From NCBI GenBank assembly GCA_963676075.2, contig CAXXNZ010000025.1, forward strand, positions 124,001 to 188,000: 64,000 nucleotides of DNA, in the 5' to 3' direction. Source of the DNA: JAHJQZ01 sp963676075 (GTDB lineage: Bacteria; Pseudomonadota; Alphaproteobacteria; Rhizobiales; Devosiaceae). Position 1 is the first letter of the stretch. The number at the start of each line of letters is the position of its first letter. Both the position numbers and the translations under genes were made by a program. A model generated the notes under the pieces. That model was given only the letters and a program-made list of their open reading frames with translations. It did no database searches and was not told the DNA's origin. Of this stretch, positions 9,074 through 17,412 are shown piece after piece.

Positions 9074-9473
9074 GTCTGCCGCCCTTTCCTCTTGCGAGGT
9101 TTAGCGAGGGTTATTTCTAACCCTCGAAAGAAAATAACAGCGAGAGTTCAATGGGATGTGAGGGTTGCGATAGTAGCGAGGGTTGCCGGGCGTCATATGA
9201 ACCAATTCGACTCATCCCATGAAAAGCCACCCCCACACCCCCTCATGTATTATAGGCGGCTTTAAAGGTCGCGACCCTCGCAAAATCTTCGTAAGTTGCT
9301 GAAATATCGATTGTTTTGGCGTTGCGATAATCGCATTCACACCCTCGCAAAATCTCGCAACCCTCGTATCGCCGCCGCAAGGCGGGCGAGGGTTGCGACT
9401 TCTGCTTTCTCAATCTGGGGGGTGCGGGGCGCGGCGCGGCAAAAGCGGTGCGAAACCAGCGGCCTAAGCAGCG
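9074..9473. other. Iteron-rich non-coding block, candidate phage replication origin
   Basis: No convincing gene in 400 bases. The block holds at least seven copies of a GCGAGGGTTGCGA-like motif in both orientations: 9105-9113 paired with 9118-9126 (a perfect inverted repeat of CGAGGGTTA), 9160-9170, 9176-9187, 9274-9287, 9341-9354, 9355-9366 and 9386-9398. The two ACCCTCGCAAAATC copies (9274, 9341) are identical over 14 bases. An AT-rich stretch at 9290-9335 separates the groups. Iterons next to a P4-type primase-helicase gene are typical of origins recognised by that enzyme. The role is inferred. Confidence 0.6.
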
Positions 9474-11219
9474 CTAGATAGGTGGACCGGAGGGAATGAT
9501 CGGTGGTTGAGGGTCGAAACGCGAGGGTACATCGCCGAGCTTGATGCCAAGGTAGGTGTAGATGCGGCCCTTGCGCTTCTGGTAGCCGAGTTCGCTCAGG
9601 CGGTCGCCAAAGCTGCGCTGCGTGGCCGCGCGCAACCCGTTGACCTCACACCAGTCCGTATAAGCCTTGTAAAGCGCGCCGCCGGTCACCTCGCCCCCCT
9701 CGGCCTTGATAATGCACGATTCGGCGAACACACCGACATTGTCGCGCTCGGAGCGATAGTCCTCGGTGAAGGCGGTGACCTCGTCCGGAATGAACGGCGC
9801 CAGGCCCTGTTCGAGATAGAGCTTTATGCCCTCGATCAGCCAGTTGAGGATGCCGGAACGCTCGGCATCGAGCTTATGCAACAGGCCGCGATCACGTTCT
9901 TCTTCAGGGATCGTCACGTTCCACGGCACGAGCAGCACGCGCCGCCAGATGCCATTGTCCGAGCCTTGTATCGACGGCTTCGAATTGCCTGACAGCGTCG
10001 CCGTGAAGATCGGCTCGAACTCGAAGATGTTCTGCATCAGGAAGCGGGCGGTCATCTTGGTGCCGCCCGAAACCGCCTTGATCAGTTCCTCACGCAAGGG
10101 CGCATGCTTGGGCAGTTCCTCGACGGTCACATAGCGCGTGTTGAACAGTCGGGCGATGTCAGGCGATGCCTGCTGCCCCTGGCGCTGCCCATCACCGGTG
10201 ATCGTGTCGGGCGAGACGACGGTGCGATATGTGCCGGCAAAGCGACCGAAGGCTTCGATAAACACCGATTTGCCGTTAGCGCCGCCGCCATAGTGGAAAA
10301 TCAGCTTCTGCTCATCGTTGCCGCCGATCAGGATCGAATAGGCCATGAAGACCTGCAGGAACAGGCGCATCTTTGGATCGGGCTGCACGCGCTCAAAGAA
10401 TGCCTCGAACTTCGGACACGTGGCCTTGGGATCGTATTCGACGGCCGCGACCTTGGTGATCCGGTCCTCGCGGTCATGCGGACGGAAGGTGATATCGGCG
10501 ATATAGCGCGGATCTTCGGGATCGGATTCCTCGTCCTCGCGGCGGGAAAAGCACAACGTGCCGTTCTCGACATTGAACAGCGTCTGATCGGCGTCGAGAA
10601 GATCCTGGTCAATCGCGGCGAGGCTGGCCGCCTGGTCGAGCATGGCCTTGGTCTTGCCGGCGTTGCCGCTCGACACGGCAAAATTCTTGCGCTTGGTGCG
10701 CTTGTTGTAGAGCGCTTTCAGGAGCGCATCGGCACGGTCGATCGCCTCCTTCTCGGAGGCGCTGCGCTCCTCTGGCGGTATGTCGCGATAGGGCTTGGCC
10801 TTGTCGACCTTGGCCTGTTGATCGCGATCAAGCCGAATGTAAAACGGTTCGAGCTTGATCTTGTCGACGATGTTCTGGGCCAGCAGCCGCGCGCCGAGAT
10901 CGGATTCGTCGCGCTCCCAATGGGTGTCCTTCCAAACGAGCCAGCCCATGCCGGAAACATAGCAGAGATCCCGCCCGCACCAGTGCAGAAGGCGTCGACC
11001 GTTGTCGCGGTCGTTCTGGTCCAGTTCGGCGCACCGTCGCACCATATCCCAATCGGCGCTGATTTCGCCGGGATTGCCCCCCTCGTCCCAGTCATCGGCC
11101 GGGCCGGCATCGCCAGTCCCCATGAACTCCGGCGGCACGTCATAGCTCCAGCCTTCATCCTCGACGGGCTGGCCAGCGTCCATGGCTTCGCGCACTGGAT
11201 TTTGGTAGTCGTCAACCAA
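9474..11219 (-). CDS. P4-family phage primase-helicase (SF3 helicase)
   Basis: Replicative helicase of the D5/P4-alpha type, unwinding phage DNA at the origin. 581 residues. After an acidic N-terminus comes a D5_N-like region (GRRLLHWCGRDLCYVSGMGWLVWKDTHWERDE) and then the SF3 helicase with Walker A GGGANGKS at 311-318, a Walker-B-like region around TVEELPKHAP, and the arginine-containing SGNSKPSIQGSDNGIWRRV. The C-terminal part (GGALYKAYTDWCEVNG) is a winged-helix-like domain often found in this family. It overlaps the upstream primase gene by 8 bases. The iteron block immediately downstream is its likely target. Confidence 0.93.
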   Translation of the reverse strand: MVDDYQNPVREAMDAGQPVEDEGWSYDVPPEFMGTGDAGPADDWDEGGNPGEISADWDMVRRCAELDQNDRDNGRRLLHWCGRDLCYVSGMGWLVWKDTHWERDESDLGARLLAQNIVDKIKLEPFYIRLDRDQQAKVDKAKPYRDIPPEERSASEKEAIDRADALLKALYNKRTKRKNFAVSSGNAGKTKAMLDQAASLAAIDQDLLDADQTLFNVENGTLCFSRREDEESDPEDPRYIADITFRPHDREDRITKVAAVEYDPKATCPKFEAFFERVQPDPKMRLFLQVFMAYSILIGGNDEQKLIFHYGGGANGKSVFIEAFGRFAGTYRTVVSPDTITGDGQRQGQQASPDIARLFNTRYVTVEELPKHAPLREELIKAVSGGTKMTARFLMQNIFEFEPIFTATLSGNSKPSIQGSDNGIWRRVLLVPWNVTIPEEERDRGLLHKLDAERSGILNWLIEGIKLYLEQGLAPFIPDEVTAFTEDYRSERDNVGVFAESCIIKAEGGEVTGGALYKAYTDWCEVNGLRAATQRSFGDRLSELGYQKRKGRIYTYLGIKLGDVPSRFDPQPPIIPSGPPI

Positions 11220-12384
11220 GGCCCACCTCGTCTCCGGACGACATGCAACCGCCTCTCACCAGATCGTTCATGTCCTGCCCCGGCCCAGGTGCCGGGATCA
11301 GCACGGCCGTCAGACCAGGTCGCAGCCGCTTGGCGCGCCTGAGACCGCGTGTAAGCTTTTTCGTGTTGATGTCGCCGTCGTCGCCTTCGCCGAGGAAAAC
11401 CAGTTCCTCGCACCACTCAGGCGGCACGAAGGCCTCCAGGTCGTCCATGTCGGGCTGATCGAACACCTGCTTGCCCGCGCCGTCGCGCAGGGCGCGGCCG
11501 GCCATGTTGCCGACGTCGCCGGCAGCCCAATAGGCGGTGTCCGGGCTGAAATCGTACAGCAGCGGTGTCGCCGTGGTCTCGAATCCCTCGCCCACAACGA
11601 GCCGGCGCGGGTTGTCGGGCGTGTAGATCCTGATCGCCCCGCCCTTTTTCGAGCCGAGCATCTTTTTCGACGACAGCTGCTTGCCATCGGGCGCGGTCAG
11701 CACGAGGCGCCCCTTGGGCCGCGTCAGATCGATCCACGTTTGATGCACCGCACCGAAGGAACCGTCGCGCCGCTGAATCGCCAAGGCCATTGCAGGCCCG
11801 CTCGCCAGCGTTTGCCAATCGCCTTTTGTGACTTCGTGGCGATAGGGGTGCGCCTCCAGCTCATGCACGATGTTGATGCCGAGCGACTTGAAGCGTTCGG
11901 GGTCAAGGCCGCGCAGGCGCAGGTAAGTCGCCACCGCCGAGTGCTCGCCGAAGTCCTGAAACCGGCGCGAGTGCGTCCAGATCTCGTATCCGTTGCGCCG
12001 GGCCTTTTCGCGATAGCGTTCCGCCTGCAGGCGGCGGCTTTCATCGTCTGCCTCTGCCTTTTCGCGCGCCTTGCGGGCGACCTCGGGGTCGACCTCGTCT
12101 TCGAGCATGCGGCCGGTGATCAGCTCGCAGGCATCGACGAATTTCAGCCCCTTGGTCTGCATGACCAGCTCGATGACACCCGAACCGCTCAGATCGCATT
12201 TGCGGCAGTGAAACTGGTTCTTTTTGGTGTGGATCGAGAACCGGTCATCACCGCCGCACAATGGACACGGCCCGGATCGATCGAGACCGCGCGACAGTTT
12301 CCAGCGTCGCCGCATGGCCCAGTTCTCGCAGCTGGTCTGCATGGCGATATCGCGCAGGGCGGCAAGGTTTGGTGGCAGGCTCAT
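11212..12384 (-). CDS. Toprim-type DNA primase with CHC2-like zinc finger
   Basis: Synthesises RNA primers for phage replication. 390 residues. The N-terminus has a zinc finger with Cys at 40, 43, 60 and 63 (CPLCGG and CRKC). A charged helical linker (about 95-140) leads to the toprim region with RRLVVGEGFETTATPLLYDF at about 262-281, giving the catalytic Glu, and later the acidic LGEGDDGDINTKK segment. The C-terminus ends in GPGQDMNDLVRGG, usual for phage toprim primases. Gene overlaps (ATGA with the upstream gene, 8 bases with the helicase) suggest the two replication proteins are made together. Confidence 0.92.
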   Translation of the reverse strand: MSLPPNLAALRDIAMQTSCENWAMRRRWKLSRGLDRSGPCPLCGGDDRFSIHTKKNQFHCRKCDLSGSGVIELVMQTKGLKFVDACELITGRMLEDEVDPEVARKAREKAEADDESRRLQAERYREKARRNGYEIWTHSRRFQDFGEHSAVATYLRLRGLDPERFKSLGINIVHELEAHPYRHEVTKGDWQTLASGPAMALAIQRRDGSFGAVHQTWIDLTRPKGRLVLTAPDGKQLSSKKMLGSKKGGAIRIYTPDNPRRLVVGEGFETTATPLLYDFSPDTAYWAAGDVGNMAGRALRDGAGKQVFDQPDMDDLEAFVPPEWCEELVFLGEGDDGDINTKKLTRGLRRAKRLRPGLTAVLIPAPGPGQDMNDLVRGGCMSSGDEVGLG

Positions 12385-12710
12385 GGCTCGCCCCCGTCAT
12401 CGTCGAGGATGTTGTCGATCAGCGCCGGCTCGGCGGCGATCGTATCGAGGAGGTTTCGAACAACCTGCTCCTGAGTCACGCCGCGCCGAAGGGCGGCGGC
12501 ACGGAACGGATTATCGTCTCCACGTCCAAATCGGTATGTCACCTTGCCACGCCGTCGCCTGATCGCGGAAAGCAGCGAGGCAATAGTTGCCTCCGAACGG
12601 TCGACGCGTCGGGCAATCTGCTTGTAGGTTAGCCCCTGGTCCCATAGGGCTTCGACGGCACGGGTCAAGCTCGGGTAGCCGAGCGTTGGGCTTGGCGGGA
12701 TGACGCTCAT
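12381..12710 (-). CDS. Small helix-turn-helix phage protein
   Basis: 109 residues. The segment LTRAVEALWDQGLTYKQIARRVDRSEATIASLLSAIRRRRG (about residues 15-55) is a clear helix-turn-helix. The rest (RRGVTQEQVVRNLLDTIAAEPALIDNILDDDG) is helical and acidic. It overlaps the primase start (ATGA), and its own start at 12710 overlaps a stop at 12707-12709 belonging to the interrupted gene frame upstream. It may regulate or assist replication. Exact role unknown. Confidence 0.7.
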   Translation of the reverse strand: MSVIPPSPTLGYPSLTRAVEALWDQGLTYKQIARRVDRSEATIASLLSAIRRRRGKVTYRFGRGDDNPFRAAALRRGVTQEQVVRNLLDTIAAEPALIDNILDDDGGEP

Positions 12711-12808
12711 GCCGCTAGCTCTTGCAAATGGGAATGCTTGACGGACTTCGTTCCCTTCGCCTTCAATGGCACGTTATTAAAAACGTCCGTTTCAGCAATG
12801 AATTGAGC

Positions 12809-14071
12809 ATGAGCAGCCCCGAACAACAGCCCGAACAAGACGATAAAACGCTTCTGTTCCTTCTCGGCGGATTTGTCGGCGTCGTGGTGTTCGGGTTGCT
12901 CTGCCTCATCCTCGTTGAGAGCATTCGCGTCGGCGTTTGGGGGTTCCTGACTTACGGCGAAGAGAAAACCAGCACCTCGCTGCTTGTGCAGAGATGGGGA
13001 GTGGTTGCAGCTGCCGTTGGAGGCGCGATAATTGCCATTTGGCGGGCTGTTGTGGCCGACAGAGCCAACCGTATCTCCCGCGTCGCCCATGATCGCGAAA
13101 TCGAGCGGTTGAATTTCGATCGCTTTCAGCGCGGTACTGCTGGTCTTGGCGATGACAAGATGTCGGTTCGCCTCGCATCGATCATTGCCCTCCGCGATCT
13201 CGCGTTGATGCCGGGAAGTTCCAGCGCCGATCAGATCTGCGACCTGCTGGCTGTTTTCGCCGAAGATCAGACGACGGCCTTTTTTGGGCTGGACAAAGTC
13301 AAATTCAAGCCGCGCGACGAACGTCGGTACAACCCTTCGGAGCATGTGGCGGCGGCCCCAAAAGACATCGTCGAGGCAGTCAAAGCGGCCATCGCAATTG
13401 CGGTAGCTACGAACAAAACCACGCTGAGTTTTCGAAACGTCTGCCTTGACCATGCGGATCTTAGCAACATTCGCATAAATAATTCTGAGTTTATTAATTG
13501 CGGATTTGTCAATACTAATTTTGGCTACAGCAATATTTCTACTTGCGCGTTCCGAATGTGTATAATTATAGATGCTTATTCTGAGACAAATCTTACTTTT
13601 AGTAATTGCAAATTCGAGTATTGCAATATGTCTGGCGTATTTTTTACTAATTCTCGTTTTGATAGATGCTTCGTATCTAATTGTTCGATGGAAAGATCGT
13701 TTTTTCCTAACACTACGTTTTGTTATACAGAATTCAAAGAAGTTGATATATCCGGGTCTGAAATTGGGCACTCGGATATCGTAGCTTCTGGTACAAGAAC
13801 TGGACTGTTTTGTTGGAGTGATTTTGTGCCACGAGGTATCCATGCTCATTTGCGACGGCACATAACGATACGTCAGCGTCAAATGACCGCTGCTACGGAC
13901 CCGACCCTTCCTGAGTTCAACATCAACAACCATCCTGCGATTAGTTGGAAAGATTTTCTGGAAACAAGTGGCTATCAGGATGCTGATAAAGCGGACAGAG
14001 AGCACTTGAGAGAAGAACTTAGGCGGGAGCCCAGCGCAGAGGAATTGACCAAATTTAAAGGCGAGAGCTGA
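12809..14071 (+). CDS. Pentapeptide-repeat membrane protein, inserted cargo gene
   Basis: 420 residues from the ATG at 12809 (MSSPEQQPEQDD). A longer in-frame start at 12722 is less likely, because the added residues look non-native. Two membrane segments (about 14-36 and 62-83) are followed by a basic linker, a helical domain, and about 20 pentapeptide repeats (roughly 211-325) of the A/C-D/N-L/F type, for example FINCGFVNTNFGYSNIS. It lies on the plus strand against an otherwise unbroken minus-strand operon, and bases 13440-13790 are distinctly AT-rich. Both traits mark recent acquisition as a moron. Related membrane pentapeptide proteins occur in many bacteria without a defined role. A function in superinfection exclusion or host fitness is possible but unproven. 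Confidence 0.8.
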   Translation: MSSPEQQPEQDDKTLLFLLGGFVGVVVFGLLCLILVESIRVGVWGFLTYGEEKTSTSLLVQRWGVVAAAVGGAIIAIWRAVVADRANRISRVAHDREIERLNFDRFQRGTAGLGDDKMSVRLASIIALRDLALMPGSSSADQICDLLAVFAEDQTTAFFGLDKVKFKPRDERRYNPSEHVAAAPKDIVEAVKAAIAIAVATNKTTLSFRNVCLDHADLSNIRINNSEFINCGFVNTNFGYSNISTCAFRMCIIIDAYSETNLTFSNCKFEYCNMSGVFFTNSRFDRCFVSNCSMERSFFPNTTFCYTEFKEVDISGSEIGHSDIVASGTRTGLFCWSDFVPRGIHAHLRRHITIRQRQMTAATDPTLPEFNINNHPAISWKDFLETSGYQDADKADREHLREELRREPSAEELTKFKGES

Positions 14072-14326
14072 GTGAGAGGATGCAAAGAGCCCTGCAGACA
14101 ATTGGTGGTTCCAGTCGTTGCCAGGCCTCCCCCCTACCCAAACACGGTCATTCATCCTCATCCTCCCACATGCTCCAGCCGCTGGCAGCAAAGCCCGTCG
14201 CGCGCAGGCGCTGATCGAGCGGCCACAGCTAAAAGCTGCCGCCTCCTCGGCCATCTTGCCGAGAATGGCGAGCGTCTCCCTGTTCGTTTTGGGCATCCAT
14301 GCCAAGTTGCACGGCGCAACGCTCAT
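14072..14326 (-). pseudogene. Remnant of early-operon gene interrupted by the pentapeptide cargo
   Basis: A minus-strand frame begins with ATG at 14326, overlapping the stop of the upstream gene (ATGA), and reads MSVAPCNLAWMPKTNRETL, then ILGKMAEEAAAFSCGRSI. This looks like a small phage protein. The frame then runs on without a stop through the antisense of the pentapeptide gene and ends at 12707, again in an ATGA overlap with the next operon gene. The simplest reading is that a small gene was split by the insertion, its start and end both kept. The middle 1.3 kb in this frame is antisense and not a plausible protein. Confidence 0.45.
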
Positions 14327-14553
14327 CGTCTTTGTCTCGCTCTGAGCTTAAGCACCGCGCGCCCGTCATCGAGCAGATGCCCATGCGCTTCGCGACCATC
14401 TTCAAGGGTCACGCGGATCGACGTTGTCGTACGGCGCTTGAGAGACCAGGTGCGCCCGAAGGCAACATCGCCCGTCACTGGCTTGGCCAGGTGATCGGCC
14501 CCTGAAAACGTGCCGCGCCGGGTCACAACTCCGATGAAATCGGGCGCGCTCAT
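14323..14553 (-). CDS. Small hypothetical phage protein
   Basis: 76 residues, basic, mostly beta-strand by composition (SIRVTLEDGREAHGHLLDDGRAVLKLR). ATGA overlaps at both ends tie it to the early operon. No recognised domain. Confidence 0.55.
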   Translation of the reverse strand: MSAPDFIGVVTRRGTFSGADHLAKPVTGDVAFGRTWSLKRRTTTSIRVTLEDGREAHGHLLDDGRAVLKLRARQRR

Positions 14554-15035
14554 GCGTCACCCATGATGTTCCACGCGGCATCCGACAGCGCCCGCAGCCG
14601 TGCCCGTGAACTCTTCGGCACGCGCAAGCCGCCGTCGGGCATCAGTTCGACCGGGATCTCGGCGCGAATAAAGCCTGTGCGCAATCGGCTGCGAGCTTCC
14701 GATAGTGTCGTGCCCATCCGCTTGGCCTGTTCGGTCAGCTGCTCGCGGGACATCTCACCGAGGCGGGCAAAAGCATCGGCGATCGACGCTGTCTTGGAGC
14801 CAACAGCAAAGGCGTAGCGCGGAACCGGCGCCGCGCCGGACACAGACCCACCTACCGGCGGCACGCGAGGCAGTTCGCCTGCGCGGCCGCGTTCCATCAG
14901 GTCGGCCAGGCGTGCCGGCGAGATGTTGAGCGTTTCTGCAAGGCGCGTGACGTCATTGCCACGCTCGGCATCCATGAGCAGAAAACAGACGGCCTCGGTC
15001 GTGTGGCCCCGGAAGGCTGAAGCGGCAGTCGTCAT
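14550..15035 (-). CDS. Hypothetical phage early protein
   Basis: 161 residues from the ATG at 15035, which overlaps the stop of the ParB/MT-A70 gene (ATGA). The longer frame to 15110 is rejected for that reason. The N-terminal half (VTRLAETLNISPARLADLMERG) resembles a helix-turn-helix. A Pro/Gly linker precedes a second helical part (SREQLTEQAKRMGTTLSEARSRLRTG) and a C-terminal helix rich in Arg. It may bind DNA; nothing more can be said. Confidence 0.6.
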   Translation of the reverse strand: MTTAASAFRGHTTEAVCFLLMDAERGNDVTRLAETLNISPARLADLMERGRAGELPRVPPVGGSVSGAAPVPRYAFAVGSKTASIADAFARLGEMSREQLTEQAKRMGTTLSEARSRLRTGFIRAEIPVELMPDGGLRVPKSSRARLRALSDAAWNIMGDA

Positions 15036-17170
15036 GTCTGGTCTCCGTTGTGAGCTGGCACCGGGCCGGTACGGCCGATGCGATAAATGTGCGACGGCGT
15101 CACGAGGCACTCTCCAGGCGCATCGAGAACGGCATCGATCGATGCCGAGATGAAATCGGTGACACTCATGCCGAGGCCGTCGACGCCGGTGTGCACGGCC
15201 CGAAAGCCCGTCTCGGAAAAGAACGGCGCGTCAGTCGCGGCAAAGAAGTTGAGCGTCGGCCAGGCGCATTCGACGATGGCGGTCATGCGCTTGCCCTTGA
15301 ACATGAAGCAGCCGTTCTGACCCCAGAGAGGAGTTTCACCGGGCTTGGCTGACGTCGCCTTGCGGATGGCCGTCGGCGCCTTGGCGACGTCGAGTGCGTA
15401 CATGCGGGCGCCATTGGCCTTGAACAGCACCGCGCCCATGCGCTCACCGGCCAGACGTGCGGCATCTACCGTGCCGGCGCGCATCGCCGTGTCATAGGCG
15501 CCCATGGCATCGACATAGGCTTTGATCAGCCCCGCCTTGGCTTTGGGCAGTTCAACGCCGATCGCACGAAAACGGTTTTCGAGCCCGTCGCTTTCCTGTT
15601 GCCAGCCAAGGTGAACCGCAGGCGCGGCGACAGGGCCGGAGGCATCCCCCGCCGCCGCGCCCGTATCCGACCCCCCAGGGCCGGAAACCGCGCCATCAAG
15701 AGAGGTGGCGGGGGACGCTTTGTCCCCGCCTGACGGCGCCGAGCTTGTGTCTGGTTTCTGCGTGGATCCAGATTGTGGGAGCAACGGCAGGTGGCTGGCG
15801 TCGGCAAAGCCGTTTTCGTCGACCGTCACGCCGTTTTCGGGGTCGGCTTCGACCTCATTGCCCCACGCCCACCAGCCGGGTCGCGGTTTGCCGCGCCGAT
15901 GCAGTTCGAGCTTGGGCACCGTCGGATACCAGCGCTCGATGAGTTCGAGGACATCTTCCGGCTTGGCGGAATGCTCGCCGCGCAATGACTGCTGCACCGA
16001 GTTCGGCTGTGTGCCCATGGCCGGCGCGATGATGTTGCCACGGTGCGCCACCAGCAGGATCTCGTGGCCGTTGCGGAACCAGTACCCCGTGCCGTTCGCC
16101 GGCTCGCCACCGCTATCCGTCTTCACCCAGGCTTGCTGGCTGACATAGTAGCAATTGGATTTGTCCGGTAGCAGGAAGCCGGTTTCCGGGTCGCGGTTGA
16201 TCGACACGAACCCGTAGGCGTCGAGGACACAGATTGCCTCGATCAGCATCGGCACAGTCGCCCAGAAGAAAATGACCGCGTCCTTGGCTGCCATATCGCT
16301 GACCGGGCGCTTCATGATGTCGATCAGCATCGAGGTCGGGTAGTGATTGTCTGCCGAGCGGTCGAAGCCATTGGCGCTGCGTGTCAAAAAGCGCCAGTCG
16401 ATATCGACGTAGAGCACGGTTGCCTTGCGGTCGCCGATGGCCAGCAGCTTGCGCCCGAGCTGCTGCTCTTTCTCCGCCCGTTTCGCCTTCTTTTCGGCAG
16501 TCTTTTGCGCGCGGATATCCTTGACGACGACACTGAGTGCCGCCGGATCCGCCGCCTTTATGATCTCGATCTGCTTGTCTTTGGGCAGCGTGGCGATCTC
16601 TGCCGCCGCCGACACCGCGACCTCGCCCTGGCGCACGGCCTCGGCCAATTCGGGCACGCCCTGCTCCGCCACCTTGGCGGCACGCGCCACCGAGCGCGGC
16701 GACACATTGAGATCCTTGGCGACCGACTGGCGATCGCGGGGTGCGGAACTGTCGGAAGATGGTTCCTCATTTTCAAGCTGCCAATTGGCATCTTGACCGT
16801 GCCGCTTGCCGCCATGGGAATAGCCCTCAAGCTCATGAGCGGCCATCGCCCGCTGACTCTCGGTCATATGCCGCCGGTCGCGGTTCTTGAGAATGACCCA
16901 TTCGAGCGGATCCATGTCCGGCTCGATCTCGCGGAAATCGACGAAGTTCACATCGGCGCGCCAGTCGACACCGTCGGAGAACTTGCCGGTCTCGATGCCC
17001 GCCTCGAAGCGGTTGCGCCCGTCGAGGATCTCCCCGTCCGGATTATCGTCGCAATAAACGACGATCTTTTCCTTGATGCCGTTGGCGCGAATGCTCTCGA
17101 CAAAGGCGGCTCGGTCGGCGCCAGCGATCATCGGAAAGGCGTTTGCGAATTTGTGATAAGCTAGGGCCAT
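15032..17170 (-). CDS. ParB-like / MT-A70 adenine methyltransferase fusion with altered catalytic motif
   Basis: 712 residues from ATG 17170 (MALAYHKFANAFP), two bases after the upstream stop; the longer frame to 17467 covers other genes. Residues 15-62 are ParB/sulfiredoxin-like (DGEILDGRNRFEAG). Residues 100-250 are helical and Ala-rich with a KorB-like region (SVAKDLNVSPRSVARAAKVAEQG). Residues 251-440 match MT-A70 methyltransferases (SADNHYP, FFWATVPMLIEAI, GTGYWFRNGHEILLVAHRG, RPGWWAWGNEV). The family's catalytic DPPW is replaced by DIDW at 256-259, so methyl transfer to adenine may be lost or altered. A further domain of about 170 residues at the C-terminus is unassigned. Phages use such proteins to modify DNA or regulate host or phage promoters. 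Confidence 0.82.
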   Translation of the reverse strand: MALAYHKFANAFPMIAGADRAAFVESIRANGIKEKIVVYCDDNPDGEILDGRNRFEAGIETGKFSDGVDWRADVNFVDFREIEPDMDPLEWVILKNRDRRHMTESQRAMAAHELEGYSHGGKRHGQDANWQLENEEPSSDSSAPRDRQSVAKDLNVSPRSVARAAKVAEQGVPELAEAVRQGEVAVSAAAEIATLPKDKQIEIIKAADPAALSVVVKDIRAQKTAEKKAKRAEKEQQLGRKLLAIGDRKATVLYVDIDWRFLTRSANGFDRSADNHYPTSMLIDIMKRPVSDMAAKDAVIFFWATVPMLIEAICVLDAYGFVSINRDPETGFLLPDKSNCYYVSQQAWVKTDSGGEPANGTGYWFRNGHEILLVAHRGNIIAPAMGTQPNSVQQSLRGEHSAKPEDVLELIERWYPTVPKLELHRRGKPRPGWWAWGNEVEADPENGVTVDENGFADASHLPLLPQSGSTQKPDTSSAPSGGDKASPATSLDGAVSGPGGSDTGAAAGDASGPVAAPAVHLGWQQESDGLENRFRAIGVELPKAKAGLIKAYVDAMGAYDTAMRAGTVDAARLAGERMGAVLFKANGARMYALDVAKAPTAIRKATSAKPGETPLWGQNGCFMFKGKRMTAIVECAWPTLNFFAATDAPFFSETGFRAVHTGVDGLGMSVTDFISASIDAVLDAPGECLVTPSHIYRIGRTGPVPAHNGDQT
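16773..16796. repeat. Second copy of the 24-bp palindrome, inside the ParB/MT-A70 gene
   Basis: TCAAG and CTTGA arms around GCCAATTGGC, within codons for GQDANWQLE. The surrounding 30 bases (16770-16799) match the complement of 8191-8220 at 27 positions. It may be an intragenic operator, or the similarity may come from the palindromic core alone. Confidence 0.35.
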
Positions 17171-17172
17171 GG

Positions 17173-17412
17173 TCAGAACTCCCCCAATGCCTTGGAAACG
17201 TCCTGCGTGCGCTCGGACGGCCGCCCGTCTTCGAAGGTTTGCTCGGCCTTGAATGCCTGAAGTGCCGCGATCATCCGGTCGACTTCGCCGACCCGGAGCG
17301 AGATTTCGCTGGAGCCGATCGCGACCTCGCACAAGTGGTTGCCACTCGATCGCCAGAACGCCTTTGCGCGCACGGGCCGTTCGAGACAAACGTCGGGCAA
17401 GTCGCGCGGCAT
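17173..17412 (-). CDS. Small hypothetical early protein
   Basis: 79 residues, soluble. It contains SSEISLRVGEVDRMIAALQAFKAEQ, probably a helical pair. The start overlaps the CII-like stop (TGATG) and the stop lies two bases before the ParB/MT-A70 start. Unknown function. Confidence 0.55.
   Translation of the reverse strand: MPRDLPDVCLERPVRAKAFWRSSGNHLCEVAIGSSEISLRVGEVDRMIAALQAFKAEQTFEDGRPSERTQDVSKALGEF

Noticed and set aside
8126..9265. 379-codon plus-strand frame
   Set aside because: Runs across a terminator, a palindrome and the iteron block; Arg/Pro-rich composition typical of an antisense frame.
12707..14326. 539-codon minus-strand frame as a single real protein
   Set aside because: Its centre is antisense to clear pentapeptide repeats; only the ends look operon-derived. 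Kept as a remnant and a finding.
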